In this document: one piece after another, positions 1 through 8,190 of the stretch
Layout of the letters: every line of letters starts with the position of its first letter
Numbering within the stretch: the first letter of the stretch is position 1
NCBI RefSeq assembly: GCF_040081985.1
Contig: NZ_JBEBMH010000005.1
Span: 186,001-250,000, forward strand
DNA length: 64,000 bases
Source: Kumtagia yinganensis
GTDB taxonomy: Bacteria; Pseudomonadota; Alphaproteobacteria; Rhizobiales; Rhizobiaceae
Reading direction: 5' to 3'
Notes under the pieces: generated by a model
What the model was told of the DNA's origin: nothing
The model's database searches: none
Seen by the model: only the letters and a program-made list of their open reading frames with translations
Position numbers and translations under genes: made by a program

Positions 1-125
1 TAGACTTTTGTAGTCGCCGCGCAGTGACGAAAACTTCGGCCCGCCGCTTGCCGCCAGATGGTCGCGGCGGAGTTCACGGTGCCGGCGCCTGCAATTGCAT
101 CCAAGTCCATGGAGGTGAGACCAGC

Positions 126-2333
126 ATGGTGATGTTCAACAGAAGCAGCCTGATCCGGGTATCGCTGTCCGACGGTGGAAACCAGTTGTCGCTTGGCTCC
201 TATTCGCAGGAAATTTCCGCCGATGGCCGCTTCATCGTCTTCACGTCGGACGGAAGCGATGTGGTGTCCGGCTTCGGACCGGGTTCCCACGTCTACATCC
301 GCGATGTCGCGACTGGCCAGACATTCACCGCCTCCGGCTTGGGGCAGTCCGGCGGCAGCACCCAAGGGGTCATCTCCGACGATGGGCGCCACGTCGTCTA
401 CCGCAGCGTCGCCCCGGATGTCGTGCCGGACGACACGAACGGCATGATCGACATCTTCGTCCGGGACTTGCAAGGCGGCAGCACACAGCGCATTTCGCTG
501 ACCGGGCTGGGCGCGCAGACCGATGGCGACAGCTTTTCCCCGCAGATATCGGGGCAGGGCCGCTTCGTGGATTACCAGAGCAACGCCACCAATCTTTCCG
601 CCGGCGATTCGAACAAGAACTCCGATATCTTCCGGACCGATCTTTTTACAGGAAGTGTGGAACGACTTTCGGTTTCATCCAGCGGAGCCCAAGGCGACGG
701 CGCCTCCATCTCGCCGCAGGTCTCGGCGGATGGGCGCTTCGTCGCCTTTTCCAGTTCGTCGACCAATCTCGTCGCCGGTGACACGAACGGGTTCACTGAC
801 GGCTTCGTCCGGGACACCGTGCTCGATACGACGACACGTATCACCGTCAGCAGTTCGGAGGCGCAGGCCAACGGCGAGAGCCTCGTCCATGCGGTCAGTG
901 CCGATGGCAGATACATCGCCTTCACCAGCACTGCCACCAACCTTGTGTCCGGCGACACCAATGGCATGACGGATGCGTTCCTGCGCGATACCGTTGCCGG
1001 GACCACCATCCGGGTCAATCTGAGTTCGTCAGGGGCGCAGGCCACGGGCGCCGAGACCTCGCAGATGGACGTCTCTTCGGACGGCCGTTACGTTGTCTTC
1101 CAGACGCAGGCCGCAAATCTGGTCGAAAACGACACGAACGGCGTCCACGATATCTTCCTGCGCGACGTCCAGGCAGGCACGACGACGCGCCTGTCGATCG
1201 GCATGGGCGGCGCGGAAGCCAACCAGGCGTCGTTCGGCGCCAAGTTTTCCGCCGACGGCCGTTTCGTCGTGTTCCAGAGCCTGGCGACCAACCTGGTCGC
1301 CGGCGACACGAACAACCAGCAGGACACGTTCCGTATCTCCCTGTTCGCGACGCAATCCGCCGACTACCTGATCGGCTCGGACGGAAAGGACCAGATCGAA
1401 GGTCTCGGCGGCGCCGACTACATTGTCGGGGCAGGGGGCAACGATACACTGAACGGCGGCGCCGGCATGGACACCATGGTCGGCGGCGCCGGCGCGGATA
1501 CCTACTACGTCGACAATCTCGGCGACACCGTCGTGGAGGAGATCACCGGAGGAATCGACATCGTCGCTGCCAGTGCAAGCTATCGGCTCGGTGCGGCTGC
1601 AGCCGTTGAAAATCTGCGCACGACGAGTTCCAGCGGCACTTCCGCGCTCGAATTGACTGGCAACACGCTGACCCAGGAGATCATCGGAAATGCCGGCGCC
1701 AACGTGCTGCATGACGGCGGCGCCGGCACGCCCGATACGATGATCGGTCTCGGCGGCAACGACATCTACCGTGTCTACAACAGCGGCGACATCATCGTCG
1801 AAGGCGCCTCGCAGGGGACGAGTGACCGGGTTATGGCGGCCGTCGACTACAAGCTCGGCGCCGGGGTGCGTGTGGAGCTTCTCACCACCAACGGCTCAAC
1901 CAGCACGTCCACCATCGATTTGACCGGAAATGAGTTCGCCCAGGAGATCACCGGCAATGCCGGCGACAACCGCCTGGAAGGCCGCGAGGGCAACGACACT
2001 TTGCGCGGATTGGGTGGCGACGACACATTTGTGTTCAACACAAAACTCGGTGCGTCGAATATCGACACCATCCTCGACTTCAACGCGGCCGACGACCGCT
2101 TCCTGCTGTCGGACGCGATCTTCACCAAGCTGAACACCGGCGCGCTGCTGTCGGGTTATTTCCGGGCCAACACCACGGGCCTGGCGCAGGACGCCAACGA
2201 CCACATCATCTACGAGACAGACACGGGAAAGCTGTCCTACGACGCCGACGGCCTCGGCGGCGCGGCCGGCATCCAGTTCGCAGTGCTGACGAGCCAGCCG
2301 ACGATAGGCTTTGCCGATTTTGTGGTGGCCTGA
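126..2333 (+). CDS. Secreted beta-propeller (PD40) / RTX calcium-binding protein
   Basis: Predicted extracellular protein of 735 aa. The first ~405 residues hold seven repeats spaced mostly 58-59 aa, each with an SADGRF-like core (near residues 30, 83, 141, 199, 257, 316, 374) followed by a NLVAGDTNG-type turn and an F-x-RD strand. This is the TolB/PD40 propeller pattern, and seven copies would close a propeller. From ~415 on, glycine-rich nonapeptides (GGNDTLNGG, GGAGMDTMV) mark RTX calcium-binding beta-rolls, repeated in further blocks to ~670. The C-terminal tail (GFADFVVA) resembles type I secretion substrates, and no N-terminal signal peptide is visible. The ATG at 126 was chosen because GGAGGTGAG lies just upstream; an in-frame GTG at 24 is possible. 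No type I exporter lies nearby. The ligand or activity is unknown. Confidence 0.85.
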   Translation: MVMFNRSSLIRVSLSDGGNQLSLGSYSQEISADGRFIVFTSDGSDVVSGFGPGSHVYIRDVATGQTFTASGLGQSGGSTQGVISDDGRHVVYRSVAPDVVPDDTNGMIDIFVRDLQGGSTQRISLTGLGAQTDGDSFSPQISGQGRFVDYQSNATNLSAGDSNKNSDIFRTDLFTGSVERLSVSSSGAQGDGASISPQVSADGRFVAFSSSSTNLVAGDTNGFTDGFVRDTVLDTTTRITVSSSEAQANGESLVHAVSADGRYIAFTSTATNLVSGDTNGMTDAFLRDTVAGTTIRVNLSSSGAQATGAETSQMDVSSDGRYVVFQTQAANLVENDTNGVHDIFLRDVQAGTTTRLSIGMGGAEANQASFGAKFSADGRFVVFQSLATNLVAGDTNNQQDTFRISLFATQSADYLIGSDGKDQIEGLGGADYIVGAGGNDTLNGGAGMDTMVGGAGADTYYVDNLGDTVVEEITGGIDIVAASASYRLGAAAAVENLRTTSSSGTSALELTGNTLTQEIIGNAGANVLHDGGAGTPDTMIGLGGNDIYRVYNSGDIIVEGASQGTSDRVMAAVDYKLGAGVRVELLTTNGSTSTSTIDLTGNEFAQEITGNAGDNRLEGREGNDTLRGLGGDDTFVFNTKLGASNIDTILDFNAADDRFLLSDAIFTKLNTGALLSGYFRANTTGLAQDANDHIIYETDTGKLSYDADGLGGAAGIQFAVLTSQPTIGFADFVVA

Positions 2334-2363
2334 ACGACTGCGACGCGGCCCCTTGCAGCGGAT

Positions 2364-2420
2364 GGCGTCCCCCTCACCGGCCCTTCGGGCCACCTCTCCC
2401 CCACTTCGTGGGGGCGAGGA
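2364..2420 (+). repeat. Palindromic interspersed repeat, copy 1
   Basis: GC-rich unit with the core CCCTCACCGGCCCTTCGGG followed by CACCTCTCCCCC and a second small stem (CCCCCACTTCGTGGGGG). The GGCCCTTCGGGCC part is self-complementary. The same unit recurs in reverse orientation about 70 bp downstream. Units of this kind are common between genes in rhizobial genomes. Confidence 0.7.
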
Positions 2421-2486
2421 GGGCGCCAAGCCTTGCAGCAAAGGAGCCAAGCTTTGCAGGAGAGCGCCACTACTGGCGGCCGGCGC

Positions 2487-2542
2487 TCCTCTCCCCCATT
2501 CTTCATGGGGGAGAGGAGGCCCGAAGGGCCGGTGAGGGGGGC
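2487..2542 (-). repeat. Palindromic interspersed repeat, copy 2 (inverted)
   Basis: Reverse-complement copy of the unit at 2364-2420: CTCTCCCCCATTCTTCATGG, then GGAGAGGAGGCCCGAAGGGC and CGGTGAGGGGG. The two copies face each other and could pair into one long stem in RNA, so they may stabilise or terminate the transcript of the upstream RTX gene. Confidence 0.7.
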
Positions 2543-2772
2543 CACAGGCATCTGTCCGACCAGTGTGGGATTAACGCCGTCTCGACCCTGTCCGGATCGG
2601 ACAACCCGCTAAAACGGGGAGAGTTTCTCGACTTTGTAGGATGGCTTAAAAAATCTTTCCCAGCAATTTCAATCACTTGAGATTCGCCTGAAAGAAAATC
2701 CGTTCCATTCTGTCCCCGCCTGTTCCGCGCGGGCGACAATCGTCGCGCCTGATCGAAGCGAGGAAGGCGGCG

Positions 2773-3636
2773 ATGGACCTGAGTGCAGTAATCGACGACC
2801 ACCGCGAGGCGCTGAAGCGCATCGTGGCCGGGCTCGTCGCCATGGTCGAGATGGGTCTTGGAAGACGGTTTGTGTTGTTTCCGCGGAAGGGCGCGGCCGC
2901 TTCGGGACTGCAGCAGGCAGAAGAAGGCAAATCGTCCCCGGCGCTTACCCTGCCGCGCCATCTCCATCGCGCCGTGCTCAAAATGCTGCGGCCGGCAGAA
3001 TCGGCGGCGCGGCGGCTTATCATCGTGCTGGCGCGCGGCATGGTCGTGACGCTGCCGCCGCGGCCCCCGCGCAAGGGCAAGCCCAAGCGGAAGAAAAAAT
3101 CCATCTTCGTGCGCGACGGCGTCGGCACCGGCGTCGTGCGGCGCTCCGGCGCCCCGGTCCATCTGGCTCATCTCGCTTCCGCAAAACCCGCTGCCCGCAC
3201 GCTTCCATTTCCGCTGCTCGATCCGCTGCCGCGATGGGATCGCCGCCCCCGGCGGACTGTCGCCACCAGCGTGCCGCGCATTTGCATAATCGGCGTCACC
3301 GAGCGGCTTGCCGTCCCCGTCTGGAAGCCGCCCTCATCCGACGATCCGCTGGATGCGGGCCGTCTCGGCCGGCGATTGACCGCCCTGGTGCATGCTCTGG
3401 ACGACCTGCCGGGGCAGGCAAAACGCTTTGCGCGCTGGAAGGCGCGGCGCGATCATGCGCTCGCGGCGGGCCGCGGGCACCGCGTCGCGCCGCTGCGCGG
3501 CGGCCGGCCGCCGGGCGGTCGCCTGTCGCGCTACGAACCGGGTGCCCCGCGCCGGCGCAACATCCGCGACATCGACGAACTTCTGGCGCACGCCCACGCG
3601 CTCGCCCACTATGCGCTGCGCCCCGACACGTCATGA
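2773..3636 (+). CDS. Conserved rhizobial hypothetical protein
   Basis: 287-aa protein of unknown function, rich in Arg and Pro. It has an acidic/amphipathic N-terminus, a segment LPRHLHRAVLKMLRPAESAA near residues 56-75, a strongly basic patch (RKGKPKRKKK) near 100, the motif LPFPLLDPLPRWDRRPRR in the middle, and a C-terminal region with LDDLPGQAKRFARWKARRD. I recall similarly arranged hypothetical proteins across Rhizobiales but know no assigned function. The basic patches could suggest nucleic-acid binding, which is inference only. No signal peptide or membrane segment is visible. ATG at 2773 follows GAGGAAGG at good spacing. It appears monocistronic. Confidence 0.7.
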   Translation: MDLSAVIDDHREALKRIVAGLVAMVEMGLGRRFVLFPRKGAAASGLQQAEEGKSSPALTLPRHLHRAVLKMLRPAESAARRLIIVLARGMVVTLPPRPPRKGKPKRKKKSIFVRDGVGTGVVRRSGAPVHLAHLASAKPAARTLPFPLLDPLPRWDRRPRRTVATSVPRICIIGVTERLAVPVWKPPSSDDPLDAGRLGRRLTALVHALDDLPGQAKRFARWKARRDHALAAGRGHRVAPLRGGRPPGGRLSRYEPGAPRRRNIRDIDELLAHAHALAHYALRPDTS

Positions 3637-3735
3637 CGCGGAACGCCCCTGCACTTGCCGGGAACAAACAATAGCCAGGCCGGTGAAATTCCGGAGCGTG
3701 GCAAGAATCACCCATGTGTGCGAGAGAAGTGCATC

Positions 3736-4101
3736 ATGACCCTCGACGGTTACAATGCCTTCTGCGCCTCGCTTTCCGCCACGACCCATGTCGTGCAATG
3801 GGGCGGCGCGCATGTGTGGAAGGTCGGCGGTAAGGTTTTTGCCATTGCCGGATGGAGCGATGGCGACGGTCTGGCAGTCACCTTCAAGACTTCGGAAATG
3901 GCTTTCGACATTTTGAAGGACCAGCCGGGATGCCGCCCGGCGCCGTACCTCGCCTCGCGCGGCATGAAATGGATCCAGCGCCGGACGGACGAATCGATGG
4001 ATGACCAAGCACTCCGGGATTATCTCAGGGAGAGCCGTCGGCTGGTCGCGCTTGGACTGACGAAGAAGGTGAGGCGGGAACTCGGGCTGGACCGGGCCTG
4101 A
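3736..4101 (+). CDS. MmcQ/YjbR family DNA-binding protein
   Basis: 121 aa, the usual length of the MmcQ/YjbR (DUF419) family of small CyaY-like double-wing proteins. Family features seen: an N-terminal YNAFCASLSATTHVVQWGG segment, the strand WKVGGKVFAIAGW, the FKTSEMAFDIL stretch, and APYLASRGMKWIQ before a C-terminal helix. Some members bind DNA non-specifically, but the role is poorly defined. The ATG at 3736 fits the family start; upstream in-frame codons (from 3655) do not resemble the family. It stands alone between a hypothetical gene and an L,D-transpeptidase gene. Confidence 0.85.
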   Translation: MTLDGYNAFCASLSATTHVVQWGGAHVWKVGGKVFAIAGWSDGDGLAVTFKTSEMAFDILKDQPGCRPAPYLASRGMKWIQRRTDESMDDQALRDYLRESRRLVALGLTKKVRRELGLDRA

Positions 4102-4270
4102 TCTTGGCCGCGCGTGCCTGATCGAACATGGTACGAGCAATATTTCGAAAATGCCGGCGGCCATCTTCATGCCCCGTTCATACTGGAACAACTAGATTCG
4201 CAGGTGCGTTACCCCCTGATCCGTCCTTGGGCGCGGCGGGAACGACGGGAACCGGAGAGAACGACCAAAC

Positions 4271-5737
4271 ATGCTTCGCGGGCTGATTTTTCTTCCGGCC
4301 ATCGCAATCGGCTTTGCGGCACACGCCGCCGCCGCGTCCGAATCGCCCGCGCCGTGGGTGCGCGACGAGGTGCGCCGCGCGCCCGCGCCTGGCGAAATCC
4401 AGCTCGCGCAGTATCGCGACGCGGAAGTCTATTTCGACGGTAACGGCAATCGGGTGATCGTCGATTCCGTCACCGGCGAGGTGATCGCCGTGCAGCCGCG
4501 CGAATTCAATGCGCGGCGCGAGCAGTTTCGCGAGCGCCGCCGGGAACTCCGCCGCCAGGACCGTTATTATCTCGACGATCCGGAGGACATGGCCCGGCTG
4601 AGGCGTGACGAAGGCTGGCGCGAGGTTCCTGCGGACGACGGCTATTCCGAACCGGATTACGTCCAGCCCGATGACAACTACGGCTATCGCGAGCCTGCGC
4701 CGGACGAATTCCCGGCCGCGCCGCTTCCGCCGGGCGTGGACGGCGCGCCGGTGATCGCCCGCCAGGAGCCGATCGAGCGCGCGCCGCTGAGTGAGGAGCA
4801 GATCACCTCGACCGAGCCGGACATTACGGGCACGGTCGAGCCGCGTCCGGACACCACCGTCAACCCGGCGACGCCGCCGGCACTGACCTTCACGGCGCGT
4901 GAGGATGTCGCGGCCATTCAGGTTCTCATGGACAGGGCAGGGGCCTCGCCGGGCGTCATCGACGGAAAGTTCGGCTCGAACGTCGACAAGGCCTTGGCCG
5001 CCTATCGCGAACTGACGGGCTCGAACCTGAAGTCGACCGACACGATCGGCATCACGGCGGCTCTGGCGGAGAGCGGGGGCGATGCCTTGGGCATGTATGA
5101 GATCACGCCGGAGGACGCGGCAGGGCCCTATGTGGCATCCGTGCCCTCCGACTACGGCGAGAAGGCCAAGCTCGAGCATATGAGCTTCACTTCGGTCACC
5201 GAGATGCTGGCCGAGCGGTTCCATATGGACGAGGGCTACCTCAAGGCCCTGAACCCGGAAGCGAATTTCTCGCGGCCGGGGACGCTGGTGCGGGTCGCGA
5301 ACTTCGGCTCAAACGTCACTGCGAAGGTCGCCCATATCATTGCCGACAAGGGCCAGAAGCAGGTGCGGGCTTACGACGCCAACGGCAAGCTGGTGGCTGC
5401 TTATCCGGCGACGATCGGCTCGGCCGACACGCCGTCGCCCACCGGCACGCATGCGGTGTCGCGCGTCGCGATCAACCCCAACTACACCTACAATCCGAAG
5501 CTCAACTTCAAGCAGGGCGAGAACGACAAGGTGCTGACCATCCCGCCCGGACCCAACGGCCCGGTCGGTTCGGTGTGGATCGCGCTGGACAAACCGACCT
5601 ACGGCATCCACGGAACGCCCGATCCGTCGAAGATCGGGAAGACCGAGAGCCATGGCTGCATACGCCTGACCAATTGGGACGCCCAGGAACTCGCCAAGCT
5701 GGTCTCGGCCGGGGTGATCGTCGAATTCGTCGAGTGA
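4271..5737 (+). CDS. L,D-transpeptidase (YkuD) with peptidoglycan-binding domain
   Basis: 488-aa periplasmic enzyme expected to form 3-3 peptidoglycan cross-links or to attach proteins to peptidoglycan. Order: signal peptide (residues 1 to ~22, ending AAHAAAASE), a low-complexity Arg/Asp/Pro-rich region, a peptidoglycan-binding-1 domain (~213-265, VIDGKFGSNVDKALAAY), a LysM-like stretch (~295-345), and the YkuD catalytic domain with the motif HGTPDPSKIGKTESHGCIRL around residue 450, placing the catalytic Cys at ~463. GGAGAGA precedes the ATG. Rhizobiales usually carry many YkuD paralogues; a second, shorter one lies at 19942-20523. Family assignment is firm; the specific cross-linking role is inferred. 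Confidence 0.92.
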   Translation: MLRGLIFLPAIAIGFAAHAAAASESPAPWVRDEVRRAPAPGEIQLAQYRDAEVYFDGNGNRVIVDSVTGEVIAVQPREFNARREQFRERRRELRRQDRYYLDDPEDMARLRRDEGWREVPADDGYSEPDYVQPDDNYGYREPAPDEFPAAPLPPGVDGAPVIARQEPIERAPLSEEQITSTEPDITGTVEPRPDTTVNPATPPALTFTAREDVAAIQVLMDRAGASPGVIDGKFGSNVDKALAAYRELTGSNLKSTDTIGITAALAESGGDALGMYEITPEDAAGPYVASVPSDYGEKAKLEHMSFTSVTEMLAERFHMDEGYLKALNPEANFSRPGTLVRVANFGSNVTAKVAHIIADKGQKQVRAYDANGKLVAAYPATIGSADTPSPTGTHAVSRVAINPNYTYNPKLNFKQGENDKVLTIPPGPNGPVGSVWIALDKPTYGIHGTPDPSKIGKTESHGCIRLTNWDAQELAKLVSAGVIVEFVE

Positions 5738-5759
5738 CGCCGGCGGCGAGCGCGCTGCC

Positions 5760-6836
5760 TCAGGCGGTCGCCTCGAGCACCATGTTGAACGGCGTCGAGG
5801 TCGCCACCCGCACATTGCCGAAGCCGCCGGAACGAATGACCTCCCTAAGCCGTCTTTCGCCTGCCTGCGCGCCGAGCGCCGTTCCCTCCTCCTGCGCCAG
5901 CGATGTCGGCACACAGATCATCGTCGACGCCGAATAATAGAGGCGGCCTACCGGATTGAGGTTGGCTTCGACCGTATCCCGCGCCATCGGCTCGACGACC
6001 ATCCAGGTTCCGTCAGGTCTCAGCGACTTCCGCACATGGGCCGCGGCGCCGTGGGGATCGCCCATGTCGTGCAGGCAGTCGAAGAAGGTCACGAGATCAA
6101 GCTCGTTGGCGGGGTAGTCCTTGGCAAGGCCGACCTCGAACCGAAGGTTATCGGTGACGCCGTGCGCCTTGGCGTGGGCGTTGGCCTCCGCGATCGAGCC
6201 TTCGTGAAAATCGTAGCCGATGAAGGTGGAATTGGGGAATGCCTTCGCCATCAGCATGGTCGAGACGCCGTGCCCGCAGCCGACATCGGCCACCCTGGCG
6301 CCGCGCTCCAGCTTTTCGACGACGCCGTCCAATGCAGGCAGCCAGGCGGAAACGAGATTGTTGAGGTAGCCCGGCCGGAAGAAGCGGGCGACGGCGCAGA
6401 ACAAACAGCCCGCCTGACTGCCCCAGGCGACGCCCCGGCCGCTGCGAAATGCTGTCTCCACCGCCTTCTGGTTTTCGACCATGGCCGCCATCATGTCGAA
6501 GGCGCCGATCATGTTGACCGGGCTGCCTTCCACGGCGAAGACCATCGCCTGTTCGGGCGGGAGCGAAAACGCCCCGGTCCGGGCGTCATAGGCGAGGTAG
6601 TTGGATGCGGCCTGGGCGTTCAGCCATTCGCTGAGATAGCGTTCATGGCAGCCGCTGGCCTTGGCAAGTGCTGCCGGGGTCATCGACCCCTTCTCGTGCA
6701 GCAGCCGGTACAGTCCCAGCGTGTCCCCGATCCTGACAAGGGGAACGCTCGCCGCGCCGCCGAGATCGGACAGCAACTGCCCGATGAAACTGTTCAATTT
6801 GTCTTCGTTGATCTCTTTCGGGCCGATCGCGTCCAT
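5760..6836 (-). CDS. SAM-dependent methyltransferase with N-terminal winged helix
   Basis: 358 aa. The N-terminal ~110 residues form a winged-helix-like dimerisation segment (LYRLLHEKGSMTPAALAKAS) as in Rv2258c-like methyltransferases. The C-terminal half is a class I Rossmann fold with motif I VADVGCGHGVSTMLMAKAFP, an acidic loop GYDFHEGS, and DLVTFFDCLHDMGDP near the motif IV position. The substrate is probably a small molecule and is not predictable. GGAGGAGA sits directly before the ATG at 6836, which decides the start over upstream in-frame codons. It lies on the minus strand downstream of the hydrolase/LuxR gene; the ~200-bp gap argues against tight coupling. Confidence 0.85.
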   Translation of the reverse strand: MDAIGPKEINEDKLNSFIGQLLSDLGGAASVPLVRIGDTLGLYRLLHEKGSMTPAALAKASGCHERYLSEWLNAQAASNYLAYDARTGAFSLPPEQAMVFAVEGSPVNMIGAFDMMAAMVENQKAVETAFRSGRGVAWGSQAGCLFCAVARFFRPGYLNNLVSAWLPALDGVVEKLERGARVADVGCGHGVSTMLMAKAFPNSTFIGYDFHEGSIAEANAHAKAHGVTDNLRFEVGLAKDYPANELDLVTFFDCLHDMGDPHGAAAHVRKSLRPDGTWMVVEPMARDTVEANLNPVGRLYYSASTMICVPTSLAQEEGTALGAQAGERRLREVIRSGGFGNVRVATSTPFNMVLEATA

Positions 6837-7034
6837 AAGGTCTCCTCCCGTTTTCAAACGGCGACACCGGCAAATCGGCCGGGCCGTCCCTGTTTTCGAC
6901 AAGCTCGATGCCGCCACGGCGAATGGCCGGCCAAGCGAGTGTCGGCGAGAAGAACGCGCATCGGCGGTAAGCGCATGAGGCGCTTGTCCCGCCCCTTGCG
7001 AAAAACGGCGGCCGTTATGGTGGGCCTGTCCCGA

Positions 7035-8108
7035 TCAATCCTTCAGGGCGAGCACGATGGCTTCCGCCCGGCTATGCACGCCAAGCTTGTCGAGGACTGA
7101 CGACACCTGGTTCCGCACCGTCTTCTCCGCCTTGCCCAGCCGGCCGGCGATCGCCCGGTTGTCAAGGCCGGCAGCGACAAGCGCCAGGACCTCGACCTCG
7201 GCCGGGGTTAGGCTCGCGTTGTCGAGGGATGTCCTGCGAAGATTTTGCGATGCGGGTGTCAGAAAGGCGCTGACCTCGGTCTGGAACTGAAGCCACGCCG
7301 CCTCGGACGGAAGCAGGGTATGGTTGTCGCTTTCCAGCGGCACGAACCTGGCGTCGGGAATAAGGCCGGCCAGCCGGCGGCCTTCCTCGAAAGGCACACG
7401 CGCATCGCCGCGCGCATGCAGCACCAGCGTCGGAACGCGGAGCTGCTCGGCCATCGCCGTGACGTCGATCTGGTGGAGTTGCTCCAAGGTCCGTGCCGCA
7501 ATCTCCGGGCTTGTGGAAATGCGTTCCAGGTCGTTCCACCAGCGATGCTGTTCCGCCGTCCCGCCGGGAATGAACTGGCTTGTGAACACCTGGCGGAAGG
7601 CTGGATTGTCCCGCCCCCAGCCGATGCGGATGAGGTCGACGAGTGTTCTGGCCTCCAGCCGCTCCGCCTCGTGCTCGGCCCGTCGTAACGCACCGCGCGC
7701 ATAGGCGCCGAAGAGGATAAGGTGCGAGACCCTTTCCGGATGGCGCAGCGCGAAGGCGATGGCCAGTGCGCCGCCCTGCGACATGCCGAGAAGCGGGAAG
7801 GATTTTTGCTCGATCGTGTCGGCCACGGCTTCGAGATCGGCCAGCCATCCCCCGAACGAGACGTCCGTGGGCTGCCGGTCGGAGAGGCCGCAACCGCGCT
7901 GGTCGTAGCGGATATAGGTGTTGCGCTCGGAAAACGCCTTCAGCCATGGTCGCCATACCGGACTTTCGAGGTCGTATTCGACATGGCTGAGCCAGTGCGC
8001 GGCGCGCAGCAAGGGCGGGCCGCTTCCGACGGAAGCGACCGCGATCCTGGTTCCGTCGCGCGAGGTGCAGAACCGTATGGTCTGGCGCAGCGCCATGATT
8101 GCGGACAT
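7035..8108 (-). CDS. Alpha/beta-hydrolase fused to LuxR-type HTH regulator
   Basis: 357 aa, two domains. Residues ~15-270 form an alpha/beta-hydrolase with RYDQRGCGLSD, nucleophile elbow GMSQGG, acid-loop LHARGDARVPF and a His in ESDNHTLLP, so all triad positions are present. Residues ~295-357 are a LuxR/GerE helix-turn-helix (LTPAEVEVLALVAAGLDNRA, then KTVRNQVSSVLDKLGV). Likely a transcription factor whose ligand binds, or is hydrolysed in, the hydrolase pocket; that coupling is inference. Two in-frame ATGs (8108 and 8096) are possible; neither has a clear Shine-Dalgarno sequence, and the longer is given. Confidence 0.85.
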   Translation of the reverse strand: MSAIMALRQTIRFCTSRDGTRIAVASVGSGPPLLRAAHWLSHVEYDLESPVWRPWLKAFSERNTYIRYDQRGCGLSDRQPTDVSFGGWLADLEAVADTIEQKSFPLLGMSQGGALAIAFALRHPERVSHLILFGAYARGALRRAEHEAERLEARTLVDLIRIGWGRDNPAFRQVFTSQFIPGGTAEQHRWWNDLERISTSPEIAARTLEQLHQIDVTAMAEQLRVPTLVLHARGDARVPFEEGRRLAGLIPDARFVPLESDNHTLLPSEAAWLQFQTEVSAFLTPASQNLRRTSLDNASLTPAEVEVLALVAAGLDNRAIAGRLGKAEKTVRNQVSSVLDKLGVHSRAEAIVLALKD

Positions 8109-8190
8109 TACGCACGGATCGCAGTCGACGGTAGATGGCGCCGCGGACGTGACGAAACGAAATGGCGGGCGTCGTGCCGATGGATAGGCG

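Larger units (their letters stand above)
2334..2772. other. Intergenic region with palindromic repeats
   Basis: A 439-bp stretch without a convincing gene. Its first half holds two inverted copies of a palindromic repeat (annotated separately) around a short direct repeat of the type GCCAAGCCTTGCAG / GCCAAGCTTTGCAG. The second half, 2543-2772, shows nothing recognisable apart from the GAGGAAGG ribosome-binding site of the next gene. Confidence 0.6.
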
